DNA of 37,782 nucleotides from Burkholderiaceae bacterium (GCA_947472645.1 CANJBQ010000030.1:1-37782), one strand, 5' to 3'. Positions 8,646 through 18,502 are shown, numbered from the stretch's first letter. Program-made: numbers and translations. Notes: generated from the sequence alone by a model not told the origin.

Positions 8646-10055
8646 TTACTTCAGCCAGCTAACATGGAGATTGGCATCATTGGCTATGCGGCTTTCATCA
8701 ATATCGCTTGGTAAAAATTTCACGCGCGTAAATCTCGCTTTTTGATGAAAAGGGACCGTGGCATCGATGGCAAGTTTCGCACGGATCCCATCTTTTCCGA
8801 TACGCACATATTCATGACCACGCGCACCTGGAACAACGACTAGATCTTTCGAGGCTTCCATTCGTGTTGCAAGAGCATATTCGACATCGTGCGGATCATG
8901 AATATCGATATCGTTATCCACTGCAATCACCATATCGAGGTCTTTGAGTGCCCCGAATGAAGCCATCATTGCGTTGTACTGAAGACCATCATGTTTTTCG
9001 CTAGTTTTATTTAAACTAAGCACGGCATGAAAACGGTGCAGACCACCTGCCGTCATATCGACATCCTCAACAACGGGAGTTGCCGCTTGTAATACTCTAA
9101 GTAAGCTAGCTTCGAGTACATATTTTCTCAGCATGACCGTCTCACGACCAAAGCCGTTGATCGCATAATAAACTGCGTTATTCCGATGCGCAATCGATGT
9201 CACATCAAAAATAGGGGCATCACCATCTTCTGACATATAACCAATAAATTCTCCAAATGGCCCCTCATGGGCAACCGCATTATGACGTAAAATCCCTTCG
9301 AGCACGATCTCTGTTTCTGTGGGAATCAAGAGATCTTGGGTGATACCTTTGCACACTGGGAGGCCCTCACCAATCAATCCGCCAGCCACTTTGAGCTCGT
9401 CGGCATTTTCAGGCATTTGAGAGCCCATGGTTGCTGCCGTATAAAGAACGGAGAGGTCGGTACCAATGCAGACGGAGATAGGTAAATCTTCCCCTCGAGC
9501 GGCAGCGCGCTCATAGGCCAAGCGAAGGTGGCGTCCATAATCCATCTTCAGTGCAGTTTTGTTGGGGCCAAGTAGCTGAAGCCGATGGTAGGAGGCGTTA
9601 TAAATACCTGTTTCAGGATCGCGAAAAACTACCACACCTGCGGTGATAAAGCGCCCAGGATCGCTTTGCGCATGACGCAACACGGGTAGTAATTTACCGA
9701 TGTCAAAATCTTTTGTATAAACGTTTTCTTGCCAGGGTGCGGTCTGCATGACCCTTGGATCTATTGGATTGGCGATAGCGCGACCAACGAGTTGTCGGAT
9801 ACCCCGAAAATCGGTACCAAACGCCGCTTCACAATTCGCTTGAGAGCACAGAAAGTTTCCAAATACAGGCATATCGAAACCTTGCACATCTGGAAATAGA
9901 AGAGCCTTTGCACCATCCCTTTTTTTCAGCAAGCTCGCGACTTCATATTCATGGCTGACTGTTCCAGAAACGGATTCAATCCGCCCAGCAAGACTAAGAC
10001 GTTGCAGGGCGCTACGGAATCGAGTATCAATAATTTTTGGTAATTCAGCATTCAT
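8646..10055 (-). CDS. UbiD-family prenylated-FMN decarboxylase
   Basis: The protein has 469 residues. The family's catalytic residues can be placed: R158 in SYHRLQLLG, and E264 and E269 in HEGPFGEFIGYM, with the same 5-residue spacing as the known glutamate pair in Fdc1. Likely metal/phosphate ligands are N153, H176 in YGRHLRL and E230. UbiD enzymes reversibly (de)carboxylate aromatic or alpha,beta-unsaturated acids using prenylated FMN made by UbiX, which is not encoded in this window. A strong ribosome binding site (AGGAGAG) precedes the ATG. Flanked by Bug receptors and an amidohydrolase, it is more likely catabolic than part of ubiquinone synthesis. Confidence 0.9.
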   Translation of the reverse strand: MNAELPKIIDTRFRSALQRLSLAGRIESVSGTVSHEYEVASLLKKRDGAKALLFPDVQGFDMPVFGNFLCSQANCEAAFGTDFRGIRQLVGRAIANPIDPRVMQTAPWQENVYTKDFDIGKLLPVLRHAQSDPGRFITAGVVVFRDPETGIYNASYHRLQLLGPNKTALKMDYGRHLRLAYERAAARGEDLPISVCIGTDLSVLYTAATMGSQMPENADELKVAGGLIGEGLPVCKGITQDLLIPTETEIVLEGILRHNAVAHEGPFGEFIGYMSEDGDAPIFDVTSIAHRNNAVYYAINGFGRETVMLRKYVLEASLLRVLQAATPVVEDVDMTAGGLHRFHAVLSLNKTSEKHDGLQYNAMMASFGALKDLDMVIAVDNDIDIHDPHDVEYALATRMEASKDLVVVPGARGHEYVRIGKDGIRAKLAIDATVPFHQKARFTRVKFLPSDIDESRIANDANLHVSWLK

Positions 10056-10084
10056 CCATCTCTCCTTTATTTATTATTTATTTC

Positions 10085-11059
10085 TTAATCGAGGGTAGCG
10101 CCTGACACCTTCACAACCTTAGCCCAGCGCTTAATTTCCTGATCGACAAAGGCAGCAAATTGCTCAGGTGTATCTCCGATGGGGTTCGAGCCGATTTCTT
10201 CCATTCTTACTTGAAATTTAGGCTCTTTGGTAATGGTATGGATTGCAGATGCCAAGCGTTGAATGATTTCAGGAGGTGTTTTGGCTGGCGCAACGAGACC
10301 ATTCCAAACAATCACTTCATAACCAGGCAATCCAGACTCTGCGATAGTTGGTACATTAGGCGCTTGTGGCTGACGCTTAGCGCTAGTAACACCGATTGCC
10401 TTTAACATACCGCCGTTCATTTGTGGCAATGCATCTGATAGATTCGCAAAGGTAATCTGTACTTCTCCAGAGAGTGCGGCACTAGTAGCTGGGGCACCAC
10501 CGCGGTAGGGTACGTGGACAATATCGATACTTGACATGGATTTAAACACTTCCCCAGACAAGTGAGTCGTAGCACCAATTCCTGCTGAACTAAAACTAAT
10601 TTTTCCAGGTTCTTTTTTTGCTAGTGCGATGAGTTCACTCACGTTGTTGACGGGTAGCTTTGGGTTGACGAGTAGTACGAGTGCATTACTACTAATATTA
10701 CTGACAGGGGTCAAGTCGGTTAAAGGGTTATAAGGAATTTTTTTCATGAGGCTTGGTAGTATGGTGTGCGGCCCCGTTGACGACATTAAGAGCGTATAGC
10801 CATCGGGAGCGGACTTGGCAACAAAGTCTGTTGCAATCATGCCTCCACTACCTGCCTTGTTTTCTACCAATACCGATTGCCCTAAAATTTGCCCGAGTCG
10901 AACGGCTGTGATACGAGCAACTAAATCTGTATTACCTCCAGGGGCAAACGGAACAATGATACGGATAGGTTTTGATGGCCAGTCAGATTGAGCTACAGCA
11001 ATATTGAGACTCAGCATCAGAGCCAGAATACCGCACAATAATTGATAAATTTTTTTCAT
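10085..11059 (-). CDS. TctC/Bug-type tripartite tricarboxylate receptor
   Basis: The protein has 324 residues from the preferred ATG at 11059. That start gives a clean signal peptide (MKKIYQLLCGILALMLSLN to AVAQS) and has AAGGA six bases upstream; an in-frame start 8 codons earlier would spoil the signal. The family motifs WPSKPIRIIVPFAPGGNTDL, VENKAGSGGM and PDGYTLL are all present. It is the first gene of the minus-strand set Bug-UbiD-amidohydrolase-Bug and should present a carboxylate to a transporter encoded elsewhere. Confidence 0.92.
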   Translation of the reverse strand: MKKIYQLLCGILALMLSLNIAVAQSDWPSKPIRIIVPFAPGGNTDLVARITAVRLGQILGQSVLVENKAGSGGMIATDFVAKSAPDGYTLLMSSTGPHTILPSLMKKIPYNPLTDLTPVSNISSNALVLLVNPKLPVNNVSELIALAKKEPGKISFSSAGIGATTHLSGEVFKSMSSIDIVHVPYRGGAPATSAALSGEVQITFANLSDALPQMNGGMLKAIGVTSAKRQPQAPNVPTIAESGLPGYEVIVWNGLVAPAKTPPEIIQRLASAIHTITKEPKFQVRMEEIGSNPIGDTPEQFAAFVDQEIKRWAKVVKVSGATLD

Positions 11060-11300
11060 AAATATCCTTAAGTCATTTTGCATTCATTTGTTTATGATAG
11101 AAGAAGTTAGGGGCAGTGTAGGTAGATATGGAAATAATTTTCTCATTATATGGATAAATATCTTTTAAAATCATTAGATGATAAGTATTTAATGCATTAT
11201 TTAGACATTCAATTGCTTATCTAAACTTCAATTAAGCGTCATTTATTACTCAATTTAGTTGACGTCTTTAGATTATTTAACAACAGAAAAGAAGAAGCCA

Positions 11301-11813
11301 ATGGATAACCACCGCCCTTATAAAGATGAAGTCATTATTTCTTGGACTGAATTACAGCGTGATGCGAAGTTCATTGCGAATCAATTAATGGCAAAAGGGC
11401 CCTTTAAAGGGATCATCGCTATTACAAAAGGTGGCTTAATACCTGCGGCACTGATTGCGAGAGAGCTTGATATTAAATTAATCGAGACAGTTTGTATTTC
11501 AAGTTACGGCAATAGTAATTCGAATGCTATTGATCAACAACAAAATGAATTAGAAGTCATCAAAATGATTGACGGTGATGGAGAAGACTTTTTACTCATT
11601 GATGATCTTGTTGATACCGGAAAAACAGCCCGATTTATCCGCCAAAAATTACCAAAAGCCTATTTTTGTACATTGTATGCAAAACCAGCAGGTAAAGAAC
11701 TTGTCGATCTTTATGTTCGAGAATTTAAACAAACCCAGTGGGTTTTCTTTCCATGGGACATTGAGTATCAATTTTCGGTGCCCATCCACCATCGTCAAGC
11801 TTTAAAAATCTAA
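11301..11813 (+). CDS. gpt: Xanthine-guanine phosphoribosyltransferase
   Basis: The protein has 170 residues from the ATG at 11301, which follows GAAGAAG at a good spacing; a TTG 14 codons upstream is a less likely start. The sequence matches Gpt closely: GIIAITKGGLIPAALIAREL, ETVCISSYG, the PRPP loop FLLIDDLVDTGKTA, AYFCTLYAKPAG and a C-terminal WVFFPWD. The enzyme salvages xanthine and guanine to XMP and GMP using PRPP in the cytoplasm. It is a single gene, divergent from the Bug-UbiD cluster and convergent with the EamA transporter gene. Confidence 0.92.
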   Translation: MDNHRPYKDEVIISWTELQRDAKFIANQLMAKGPFKGIIAITKGGLIPAALIARELDIKLIETVCISSYGNSNSNAIDQQQNELEVIKMIDGDGEDFLLIDDLVDTGKTARFIRQKLPKAYFCTLYAKPAGKELVDLYVREFKQTQWVFFPWDIEYQFSVPIHHRQALKI

Positions 11814-11860
11814 ATCCATAGATGGCTTTAGATTGTCCGTAATGAATTATTGAACGATGT

Positions 11861-12724
11861 CTATAGGGATAACAAAATGATGGCACCAATCGCACATGCT
11901 AGACCAATGGCTTTCTTCCAAGTGAACTTTTCTTTAAATAGCAAAATTCCGGTGATCGCTGATACGATAAAACTCATTTGAGAAATAGGCACGATGGTAC
12001 TTGCTGGCCCAAACTTTAATGCTTCTAGCAACAAAAATAGACTAGCCAATAAGAACATTGCGGCAGCAAATCCTAAATACAGATATTTCCAGACAAAGAC
12101 AATTTTCCTCTCTTTGACATAGCAGGCGATAAAGGCTAATGGAAAAAAGATGATAGCTTGACCATTCATGATCGAAATGGAATTACCTCCAGCAATAGCC
12201 CCCAACTTATAAATAAAGCCAGTGACACCCATAAAGACTGTTGCAATGACAAGGTTGCGAATGGTATTTCTTATTTTTGGGGATGGAGTGATGTTCGAAG
12301 AGTTTGGTTTTAGTTGACTCAATAGTAAAAATGCGGCGATCACAGATAGAGTAAATGCCACCATTTTGACGAAAGTAATATGCTCATCTAAGAAGAGAAT
12401 GGCTAATAGAGAAGCTAAGACAAAGCTGCTACGAAATACAGGAGCCACTACGCTGACATCTCCCGTGCTTAAGCTAATCGCAAAATACAGCAAGGCAAAG
12501 TAAAGAGTAATTCCGGCACACATACCGTAATAAAAAGGAACGCCAATATGAATTGTGTTGGTGATTAAACCATACGTTAAAGCGCAAGGAAGAAAAAAAA
12601 TAGTTTGAAGGATGATGAATTGATGGGACGGTATACCATGACGCGCCGATAATTTGAAAACAACATCGCTAAAACCGTAAAAGCACATGGAGCAAAGTGC
12701 CGCTAGGATGTATGAGTTTTGCAT
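11861..12724 (-). CDS. EamA/DMT-family transporter
   Basis: The protein has 287 residues and about ten hydrophobic helices arranged as two repeats, with the typical EamA repeat motif seen as PVFRSSFVLASLLAILFLDEHIT and again near the end as PISQMSFIVSAITGILLFKEKFT. This architecture belongs to inner-membrane drug/metabolite exporters. The substrate is unknown. It sits downstream of the small adhesin-E-like gene with a 121-base gap and may have its own promoter. Confidence 0.88.
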   Translation of the reverse strand: MQNSYILAALCSMCFYGFSDVVFKLSARHGIPSHQFIILQTIFFLPCALTYGLITNTIHIGVPFYYGMCAGITLYFALLYFAISLSTGDVSVVAPVFRSSFVLASLLAILFLDEHITFVKMVAFTLSVIAAFLLLSQLKPNSSNITPSPKIRNTIRNLVIATVFMGVTGFIYKLGAIAGGNSISIMNGQAIIFFPLAFIACYVKERKIVFVWKYLYLGFAAAMFLLASLFLLLEALKFGPASTIVPISQMSFIVSAITGILLFKEKFTWKKAIGLACAIGAIILLSL

Positions 12725-12845
12725 GGATAAAGAGACCTTAATGATTAAATACAGCGCTCAAAATGTTTTGCAAAAGCGATGTTGACCCATATAGGATAGC
12801 CCATTATTAAAAACACGATGTCTTTTGTGATTTAAATTCAACGAA

Positions 12846-13241
12846 TCATTTTTTTGCACAAGCAAATTTGAAGATAACTTCATCCATTGAGTTGGGGATG
12901 ATTTCTTCAAAGACAAATGAAGATCCATTGGTTTTAATCGCGGTGACAGGGCCTGCGAGGTTTGGGCCTGCATAGTTTGCTATTGAAGAAAATGTTCTAG
13001 TGCGTTGTTCACAGCTTTGAAAAGAATGAAATAGTACCGATTGGACCTTCCCCTGACCAGGGACTTGTGTAGCCACGTCAAATGTCACGTAGTACCAAAC
13101 ATCCATTAAATGGCCTTGTTTGACAATCTTTCCGGGATCGATAAAAAGTTCTCCAGCACTAAACTTCCCAAAACTTTTCCATTGAGCAACAGAGAAATTT
13201 GAACTTAAAGTCAATATCAAAATGAGGATCAATTTTTTCAT
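12846..13241 (-). CDS. Small secreted protein, surface-adhesin-E-like
   Basis: The protein has 131 residues with a clear signal peptide cleaved after FSVAQ. The mature domain, with WKSFGKFSAGELFIDPGKI, VWYYVTFD and a pair of cysteines (in FQSCEQRT and FKFACAKK), resembles the short periplasmic/surface proteins grouped as surface-adhesin protein E. The role is not established; adhesion is only a family label. It lies 21 bases downstream of the penicillin-acylase-like gene and is probably co-transcribed with it. Confidence 0.7.
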   Translation of the reverse strand: MKKLILILILTLSSNFSVAQWKSFGKFSAGELFIDPGKIVKQGHLMDVWYYVTFDVATQVPGQGKVQSVLFHSFQSCEQRTRTFSSIANYAGPNLAGPVTAIKTNGSSFVFEEIIPNSMDEVIFKFACAKK

Positions 13242-13262
13242 TGAGGATTCTTTAGATAAATT

Positions 13263-15716
13263 TTATTTAGGGCTTAATTCCATTTTATAAGGTTTGAACT
13301 CTTGTGGTTCCAGGCTTAACGGCAAGTAATTACCTTTACTCCATAGATCTGTATATTCTCGATACCGTTTACTCTGCACCCAGCCTGATTGGCCGCCAAA
13401 GGCAATAAAAATTGATTTGTTCAGGTCCGATAAGTCATAAATGGCTCGCATACCAGGAGCTACATCTGAGCTATAGGGTTCTTTTACATTACCAAAGCTC
13501 ATTTTGCCGACATTAATCGTTTGACCATCGCCACCGATTGGTGTTTGGAGATTAAAAATCTCTGATAAGACGGGTACTTTTCCAAATGGTTGATGTTTGC
13601 CAATGGCCGGGTGGGCATTACCCCATTGCCAGAGATTGATATTCTTCCCATGGCGTTTTGAGAGATCATCTAGTGATTTCTCTAAAGCGACATTGCTGAG
13701 ATCTGCACAAGTTTCAACGATAGCCGTTGCGGCTTGATCACACCATTCATCTTGACGGTTATTGATGATTATTAGTAAGCCATCTCGTAAACCTTTTTGA
13801 TGATACATTCTTTCAAATGCTGGCCCTAGTTTGGTAGCAAATACGGCGCGTGTGAAATGATCGGCCCAGGCATTGAAGATGAGTGCTGCTGAGCTATCCG
13901 ATTTCATATCCCCTTTAAAAGATTGAATCTTCTCCAGCGCAGCAGTATTTAATGGGTGTGAGCTAGAGCTTTTTTGAAGGAGTTCAATGAGAGGTTGAAC
14001 AGCTAGTGAATGTGTATCATTTTGGATCTCGATCATTGAATTCTTATCATGTTTTGCTGAATTTTTGAGCAGTGATTCGATACGATTGGCACGATAGGGC
14101 ATCGTCCAATCACTGGTAAGTGTATAAGGAGCTAAGGGATCTTCAACTTTTTGATTGGCAGTGATGATAAATGGAAGATCTTTATTGAAGTGATGTGGTA
14201 ATTCATCTTTGCGAAGATATTCTTTCCATTCATTACCTGTATCCCAGCCAAATACCGGAGCGACCCCCATCATTCCAGAAGCTTTCATTCTTTTTGGCGC
14301 TGCGCCTGCTGCCGTGTATGCAATGTTCCCATCGGTATCTGCCATCACCACATTCTGCATTGGCGCATAGAAGTTCTCTAAACTCGATTTGAGTTCATCG
14401 ATTGAGTTTGCCTGATTCGTATCAATTAGGGCCCGCATAGATTGGTTTTTGGGGTCGAGGGCAATCCATCTTAGTGCAAGAACAAAGCGATTGGTATCAA
14501 TCACTTTTGCTGCCTCAGGATAAGCATCTGAGATCACGGGACCATGTCGTGTTTCTCGAACCACAAAATTAATCGCTTCACGTCCTTTGACAAGAATAGT
14601 TTCGCGCCTTGCCTTAAATGCCTCGTAGCCCTTTGGTGTTTTATATTCGATGGAATTATTCGGATTAATGGCTTCAATATATAAATCTTGAACATCAGGC
14701 GCTGTATTGGTAAAACCCCAGGCCATTTTTTGATGATGACCTAGAACCACTCCAGGCATCCCGGGGATAGTCCCACCAATCACATTCATATTTTTTGCTT
14801 GTAAATGTGCGAAGTACCAAGTTGATGGGCTTGATAAACCCAAGTGTGGATCATTTGCTAGGAGAGGTTTACCACTGGTGGTATGAGAGCCAGCAATCAC
14901 CCAATTATTAGAGCCTTTGCCTTCCATTGGTTGAGGTAACCAAGCCATCAGATCATCTTTGAGACTAAATCTAGATTGCTGACTTTCTGATAGGTTATAA
15001 ATATGCGCATCTTGATACATTTTTGCAAAATCAATTGATGTTGGAGGAGTCTCACCAGCATATGGTGGCATCACCTCCCAAATTTGACGTGTCGTTAAGG
15101 TTTTTGCTAGTTGTAATCTCGAGAACTCTTTATTCCAGTTATCACCTAAATCGAGCGCCATCATGAGTGACCAACTGACACTATCAATGGGTGACCACGG
15201 TGCAGGTTTAGAGCTAGTCAGAAAAAATTCGATAGGCAAGGCCCAGCCTAAATCGGTAAAACCTGCATTAATACCTGCACAGTAAGCTTCAAGAGCTAGT
15301 TTTGTGGCGTTTGGATATTGTTCGTATTGCAACCGAGCGGCATGACGAATACCTAGCGTTTTAATAAACCGATCGATATCAATTGTTTTTTCACCTAAGA
15401 TTTCCGAAAGTGAACCAGAAGCTAATCGACGATTAAATTCCATTTGCCAGGTACGCTCCCGACTATGAAGATAACCAAGGGCGAAATAGGCGTCATTGGG
15501 GTATTTAGCATTGATGTGTGCAATATCACTTTGATCAAATTGAATCAGTGTTTTATCTCTTAAACTTGAATGGATGACTGAACCATTGGGAATCGATTTC
15601 ACTTGCACTGAATAAATCAATACGATGAGACCAATGAGAAGTGCTAAACCCAACAATAACCATAAAAAATATTTCAATATTTTGAGTAAGTTAAGTAGGA
15701 TTAGTTGAAGGTTCAT
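13263..15716 (-). CDS. Penicillin acylase family Ntn hydrolase
   Basis: The protein has 817 residues, normal for the precursor form. An N-terminal membrane helix (about 16-37) exports it. The autoprocessing site and nucleophile lie at G268-S269 in EGKGSNNWVIAG, the start of the beta chain. LLANDPHLGLS and the later GDGQTINV and VAPGMRAIYDLS blocks are typical family segments. Such enzymes cleave amides, from beta-lactam side chains to acyl-homoserine lactones, in the periplasm; the natural substrate here is unknown. The small adhesin-E-like gene follows closely. Confidence 0.9.
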   Translation of the reverse strand: MNLQLILLNLLKILKYFLWLLLGLALLIGLIVLIYSVQVKSIPNGSVIHSSLRDKTLIQFDQSDIAHINAKYPNDAYFALGYLHSRERTWQMEFNRRLASGSLSEILGEKTIDIDRFIKTLGIRHAARLQYEQYPNATKLALEAYCAGINAGFTDLGWALPIEFFLTSSKPAPWSPIDSVSWSLMMALDLGDNWNKEFSRLQLAKTLTTRQIWEVMPPYAGETPPTSIDFAKMYQDAHIYNLSESQQSRFSLKDDLMAWLPQPMEGKGSNNWVIAGSHTTSGKPLLANDPHLGLSSPSTWYFAHLQAKNMNVIGGTIPGMPGVVLGHHQKMAWGFTNTAPDVQDLYIEAINPNNSIEYKTPKGYEAFKARRETILVKGREAINFVVRETRHGPVISDAYPEAAKVIDTNRFVLALRWIALDPKNQSMRALIDTNQANSIDELKSSLENFYAPMQNVVMADTDGNIAYTAAGAAPKRMKASGMMGVAPVFGWDTGNEWKEYLRKDELPHHFNKDLPFIITANQKVEDPLAPYTLTSDWTMPYRANRIESLLKNSAKHDKNSMIEIQNDTHSLAVQPLIELLQKSSSSHPLNTAALEKIQSFKGDMKSDSSAALIFNAWADHFTRAVFATKLGPAFERMYHQKGLRDGLLIIINNRQDEWCDQAATAIVETCADLSNVALEKSLDDLSKRHGKNINLWQWGNAHPAIGKHQPFGKVPVLSEIFNLQTPIGGDGQTINVGKMSFGNVKEPYSSDVAPGMRAIYDLSDLNKSIFIAFGGQSGWVQSKRYREYTDLWSKGNYLPLSLEPQEFKPYKMELSPK

Positions 15717-15759
15717 AGAAAAAATCGTTAATGTGTCATTTCATTTTAAGCCTTCCGCT

Positions 15760-15795
15760 TTAAAAAAGACAAAAGGCCATTAAAGGCCTTTTGGA
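15760..15795 (-). terminator. Rho-independent terminator after livF
   Basis: A perfect inverted repeat (CAAAAGGCC at 15770-15778, GGCCTTTTG at 15785-15793) has a 6-base loop. Read on the minus strand it is followed by a T-rich run (TCTTTTTTA). It lies about 20 bases beyond the livF stop and ends the liv operon. Confidence 0.85.
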
Positions 15796-15815
15796 TGGAA
15801 GCAGAATACTTACTT

Positions 15816-16538
15816 TTAGTGACTACCACCCAAGTAAGCAGCAACCACCGCAGGATCATTTTTCAATTGTTCAGCGGGTCCATGGACTTTGATATGTCCA
15901 TTTTCGAGAACATAGCCATAATCAGCTACATTAAGGGCAGCCATGGCAAACTGTTCGACAAGCAACATCGTGACGCCTTCACTTTTGAGGCGGGCAATCG
16001 TTTTAAAAACCTCATCGACCAAAATTGGCGCAAGACCCATCGATGGTTCATCGAGCAAAATCACTTCAGGGTTGAGCATCACGGCTCTAGCCATGGCCAA
16101 CATTTGTTGTTCACCACCGGAGAGTGTTCCTGCCAATTGCGAACGGCGCTCTTTGAGCCGAGGGAATAGCTCCATTGCTTTTTCTAAATCGTGTTTAAAG
16201 TCACCTTTAGGACGGCTTCCTGTGAGTCTTGGAAATGCCCCAAGAGTTAAATTATCAGTGACAGACATGGTAGAAAATACTCGACGACCCTCTGGGCAGT
16301 GCGCTACGCCTAATTTGGCTACTTTATAAGAGTCAAATCCTGTGATATCTTGATTGCTAAGCGTTATTTGACCGTCAGTCGGTTTAATCATGCCGGTAAT
16401 CGCCCGCATGGTAGTGGTTTTACCCGCACCGTTAGATCCAATCAGTGTAATCACTTGGCTTTTAGGTACTTCGATACTAATCCCATGCAAAACTTCAACT
16501 TTACCGTAGCCTGCTTTAAGATTTTTAATCGATAACAT
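15816..16538 (-). CDS. livF: Branched-chain amino acid ABC transporter ATPase LivF
   Basis: The protein has 240 residues. Walker A is GSNGAGKTT, the ABC signature is LSGGEQQMLAMARA, and Walker B is VILLDEPSMGLAP. The signature continuing EQQMLA, the short length and the conserved LVEQF switch region mark the LivF type, not LivG. It energises uptake of branched-chain amino acids or related compounds together with the fused LivM-LivG subunit just upstream (19-base gap). A strong terminator follows. Confidence 0.93.
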   Translation of the reverse strand: MLSIKNLKAGYGKVEVLHGISIEVPKSQVITLIGSNGAGKTTTMRAITGMIKPTDGQITLSNQDITGFDSYKVAKLGVAHCPEGRRVFSTMSVTDNLTLGAFPRLTGSRPKGDFKHDLEKAMELFPRLKERRSQLAGTLSGGEQQMLAMARAVMLNPEVILLDEPSMGLAPILVDEVFKTIARLKSEGVTMLLVEQFAMAALNVADYGYVLENGHIKVHGPAEQLKNDPAVVAAYLGGSH

Positions 16539-16557
16539 AGATGTCCTTGGTAAAGAT

Positions 16558-18498
16558 TTAAGTGGCTTGTCCGCCTAAATAGGCTTCAATAACTTTTGCA
16601 TTGGTTTGTATTTCTTGCGGTAAGCCTTCAGCGATCTTTTGGCCAAAGTCTAGAACGGAGATTTGGTCACTCACGCTCATCACCACGTCCATATGATGCT
16701 CTATCAAGATAATCGTAATGCCGTGGTCACGAATCTTCTTGATCACGCCTAACAACTCTTTAATGTCAGGTGCAGTCAAGCCTGCAGCTGGTTCATCGAG
16801 CAAGAGCAGGTTCGGATCAAGTGCTAGTGCGCGGGCGATTTCTAACATGCGTTGTTTGCCATAGGGTAGATTACGGGCTTCTTCGTTCGCTAAAGAGCCT
16901 AAGCCTACAAAATGTAAGAGGCCTAAGGCACGCTCTCGCGCTGCAGACTCTTCTTGGTTAAAGCGTGGTAAATGCAAGGCGACTTCCACTAGGTTTGAGT
17001 GAAAGGTGTGATGTAATCCGACGAGAATGTTTTCAAGAGCGGTCATTTCACCGAACAGTTGCACATTTTGGAAAGTTCTTGCAATGCCTGAAAGCGCTAT
17101 TTCTGAAGATGTTTTACCAACAACACTCGAGTTTTCGTAGAGGACATTACCTTTAGTTGGTACATAGATCCCTGTTAAAACGTTCATCATGGTACTTTTA
17201 CCTGAACCATTAGGCCCAATCAGTCCATGGATAGAGCCACGTTTTATAGTGATATCAACATTGTTCAGCGCTTTAAGACCGCCGAATTGCATCAAGACGG
17301 ATTCTATATTGAGGATCGGTGCATTCATATCCTTGACGGTTGCTTGATGAATCACATTGGCATTAATTTCCTCACCCGCGCTGGAAGATTCTCCTGCCAT
17401 CACGCTCGATTTATTCTGTAAGGCACTATAGAAATTGCTAAAGAAACCGACAATACCATCTTGTAGGTAATAGACCACCAATAGAATCATTGCGCCGAAG
17501 ATACTCAAACGCCAGTCGGTAATATTTTGGAGCCAGACAGAAAATATAGCTAAAGCAATGGTTCCAATGACCGGTGCAGCGATCTTTTTCGTCGTGGTAA
17601 TTTTTCTATTTAACGCTAAGGCTGAACCAAGTGCGACTAGGATCGCTAGAGCGATTGCCACAATCCTGAATAAATTAATGTCATCAAGGAGTTTAGGCAA
17701 TAGAACAATCACTACAGCGCCTAGAATCGCACCTAGGCGTGATTTACGACCGCCCATAATAATACCTAACAGGAAAAGGACGGTGAGTTCGTTGTTATAG
17801 GTATTTGGTGAGATATACTTTTCGGAGTAGGCATATAAGGCACCAGCAAAACCAGCAAAACCAGCACTGATCACGAAAGCATAAACCTTATAGCGGTAAA
17901 CGGAGACACCCATACAGTCGCAGGCGACAGGGCTATCCCGTAAAGCCTCAAAAGCACGCCCCAGTTGAGACTTTAAAATACGGTGAACCACCACTAAGGC
18001 TAAGAGCATGCAAGCAATCGCAACCCAATAGAATTCTCTTTCACCCATTTCACCAGCGAAGAGTGAGGGTTTTAAAAGCTTAATTCCCATCGGCCCTTCG
18101 GTTAAAAAACTCATTTCATTGATCATGATTTGTAAGATGGTACCGAAGGCAAGGGTCACCATCGCCAAATAGGGCCCAATTACTTTCAGTGCAGGTAAAG
18201 CAAGTAAGCCGCCAAAAAACGCTGTGACTAAAATACTGGCTGGAACGGTGACGTAAAACGGCAAGCCTAAATGAAAGAAGAGTACACCCGTAGTGTAGGC
18301 GCCAACCCCAAAAAGACCTGCGTGTCCTAAAGATACTTGACCGGTGTAACCAACCACAATATCTAGTCCAAACAACAAGATAATGTAAATTAAGATGGTT
18401 GTACCAAGATGGATGTAGTAATCATTATTTAAAAAGATAGGAAATGCCGCCAAAGCGACGAGTGCCAGCATAAAGGCAATAATCTTGGTGAGTTTCAT
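16558..18498 (-). CDS. Fused LivM permease-LivG ATPase
   Basis: I start this at the ATG at 18498, four bases after the livH stop, giving 646 residues; the open frame extends 11 codons further up to a TTG inside livH, which is less likely. The first ~370 residues are LivM-like, with many membrane helices and the GYTGQVSLGHAGLFGVGAY signature. Two extra hydrophobic helices precede a linker, then a full LivG-type ATPase occupies about the last 250 residues with GPNGSGKST, an ABC signature in the form LPYGKQRMLEIARAL, and LLLLDEPAAGL. The two subunits are separate proteins in E. coli. The fusion fixes a 1:1 ratio. Confidence 0.92.
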   Translation of the reverse strand: MKLTKIIAFMLALVALAAFPIFLNNDYYIHLGTTILIYIILLFGLDIVVGYTGQVSLGHAGLFGVGAYTTGVLFFHLGLPFYVTVPASILVTAFFGGLLALPALKVIGPYLAMVTLAFGTILQIMINEMSFLTEGPMGIKLLKPSLFAGEMGEREFYWVAIACMLLALVVVHRILKSQLGRAFEALRDSPVACDCMGVSVYRYKVYAFVISAGFAGFAGALYAYSEKYISPNTYNNELTVLFLLGIIMGGRKSRLGAILGAVVIVLLPKLLDDINLFRIVAIALAILVALGSALALNRKITTTKKIAAPVIGTIALAIFSVWLQNITDWRLSIFGAMILLVVYYLQDGIVGFFSNFYSALQNKSSVMAGESSSAGEEINANVIHQATVKDMNAPILNIESVLMQFGGLKALNNVDITIKRGSIHGLIGPNGSGKSTMMNVLTGIYVPTKGNVLYENSSVVGKTSSEIALSGIARTFQNVQLFGEMTALENILVGLHHTFHSNLVEVALHLPRFNQEESAARERALGLLHFVGLGSLANEEARNLPYGKQRMLEIARALALDPNLLLLDEPAAGLTAPDIKELLGVIKKIRDHGITIILIEHHMDVVMSVSDQISVLDFGQKIAEGLPQEIQTNAKVIEAYLGGQAT

Positions 18499-18502
18499 TT
18501 CA

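Noticed and set aside
11259..11300. TTG start extending gpt by 14 codons
   Set aside because: The ATG at 11301 has a better ribosome site and matches the normal Gpt N-terminus.
12758..12973. Minus-strand frame overlapping the end of the adhesin-E-like gene
   Set aside because: It is an out-of-frame shadow lacking a signal or conserved motif.
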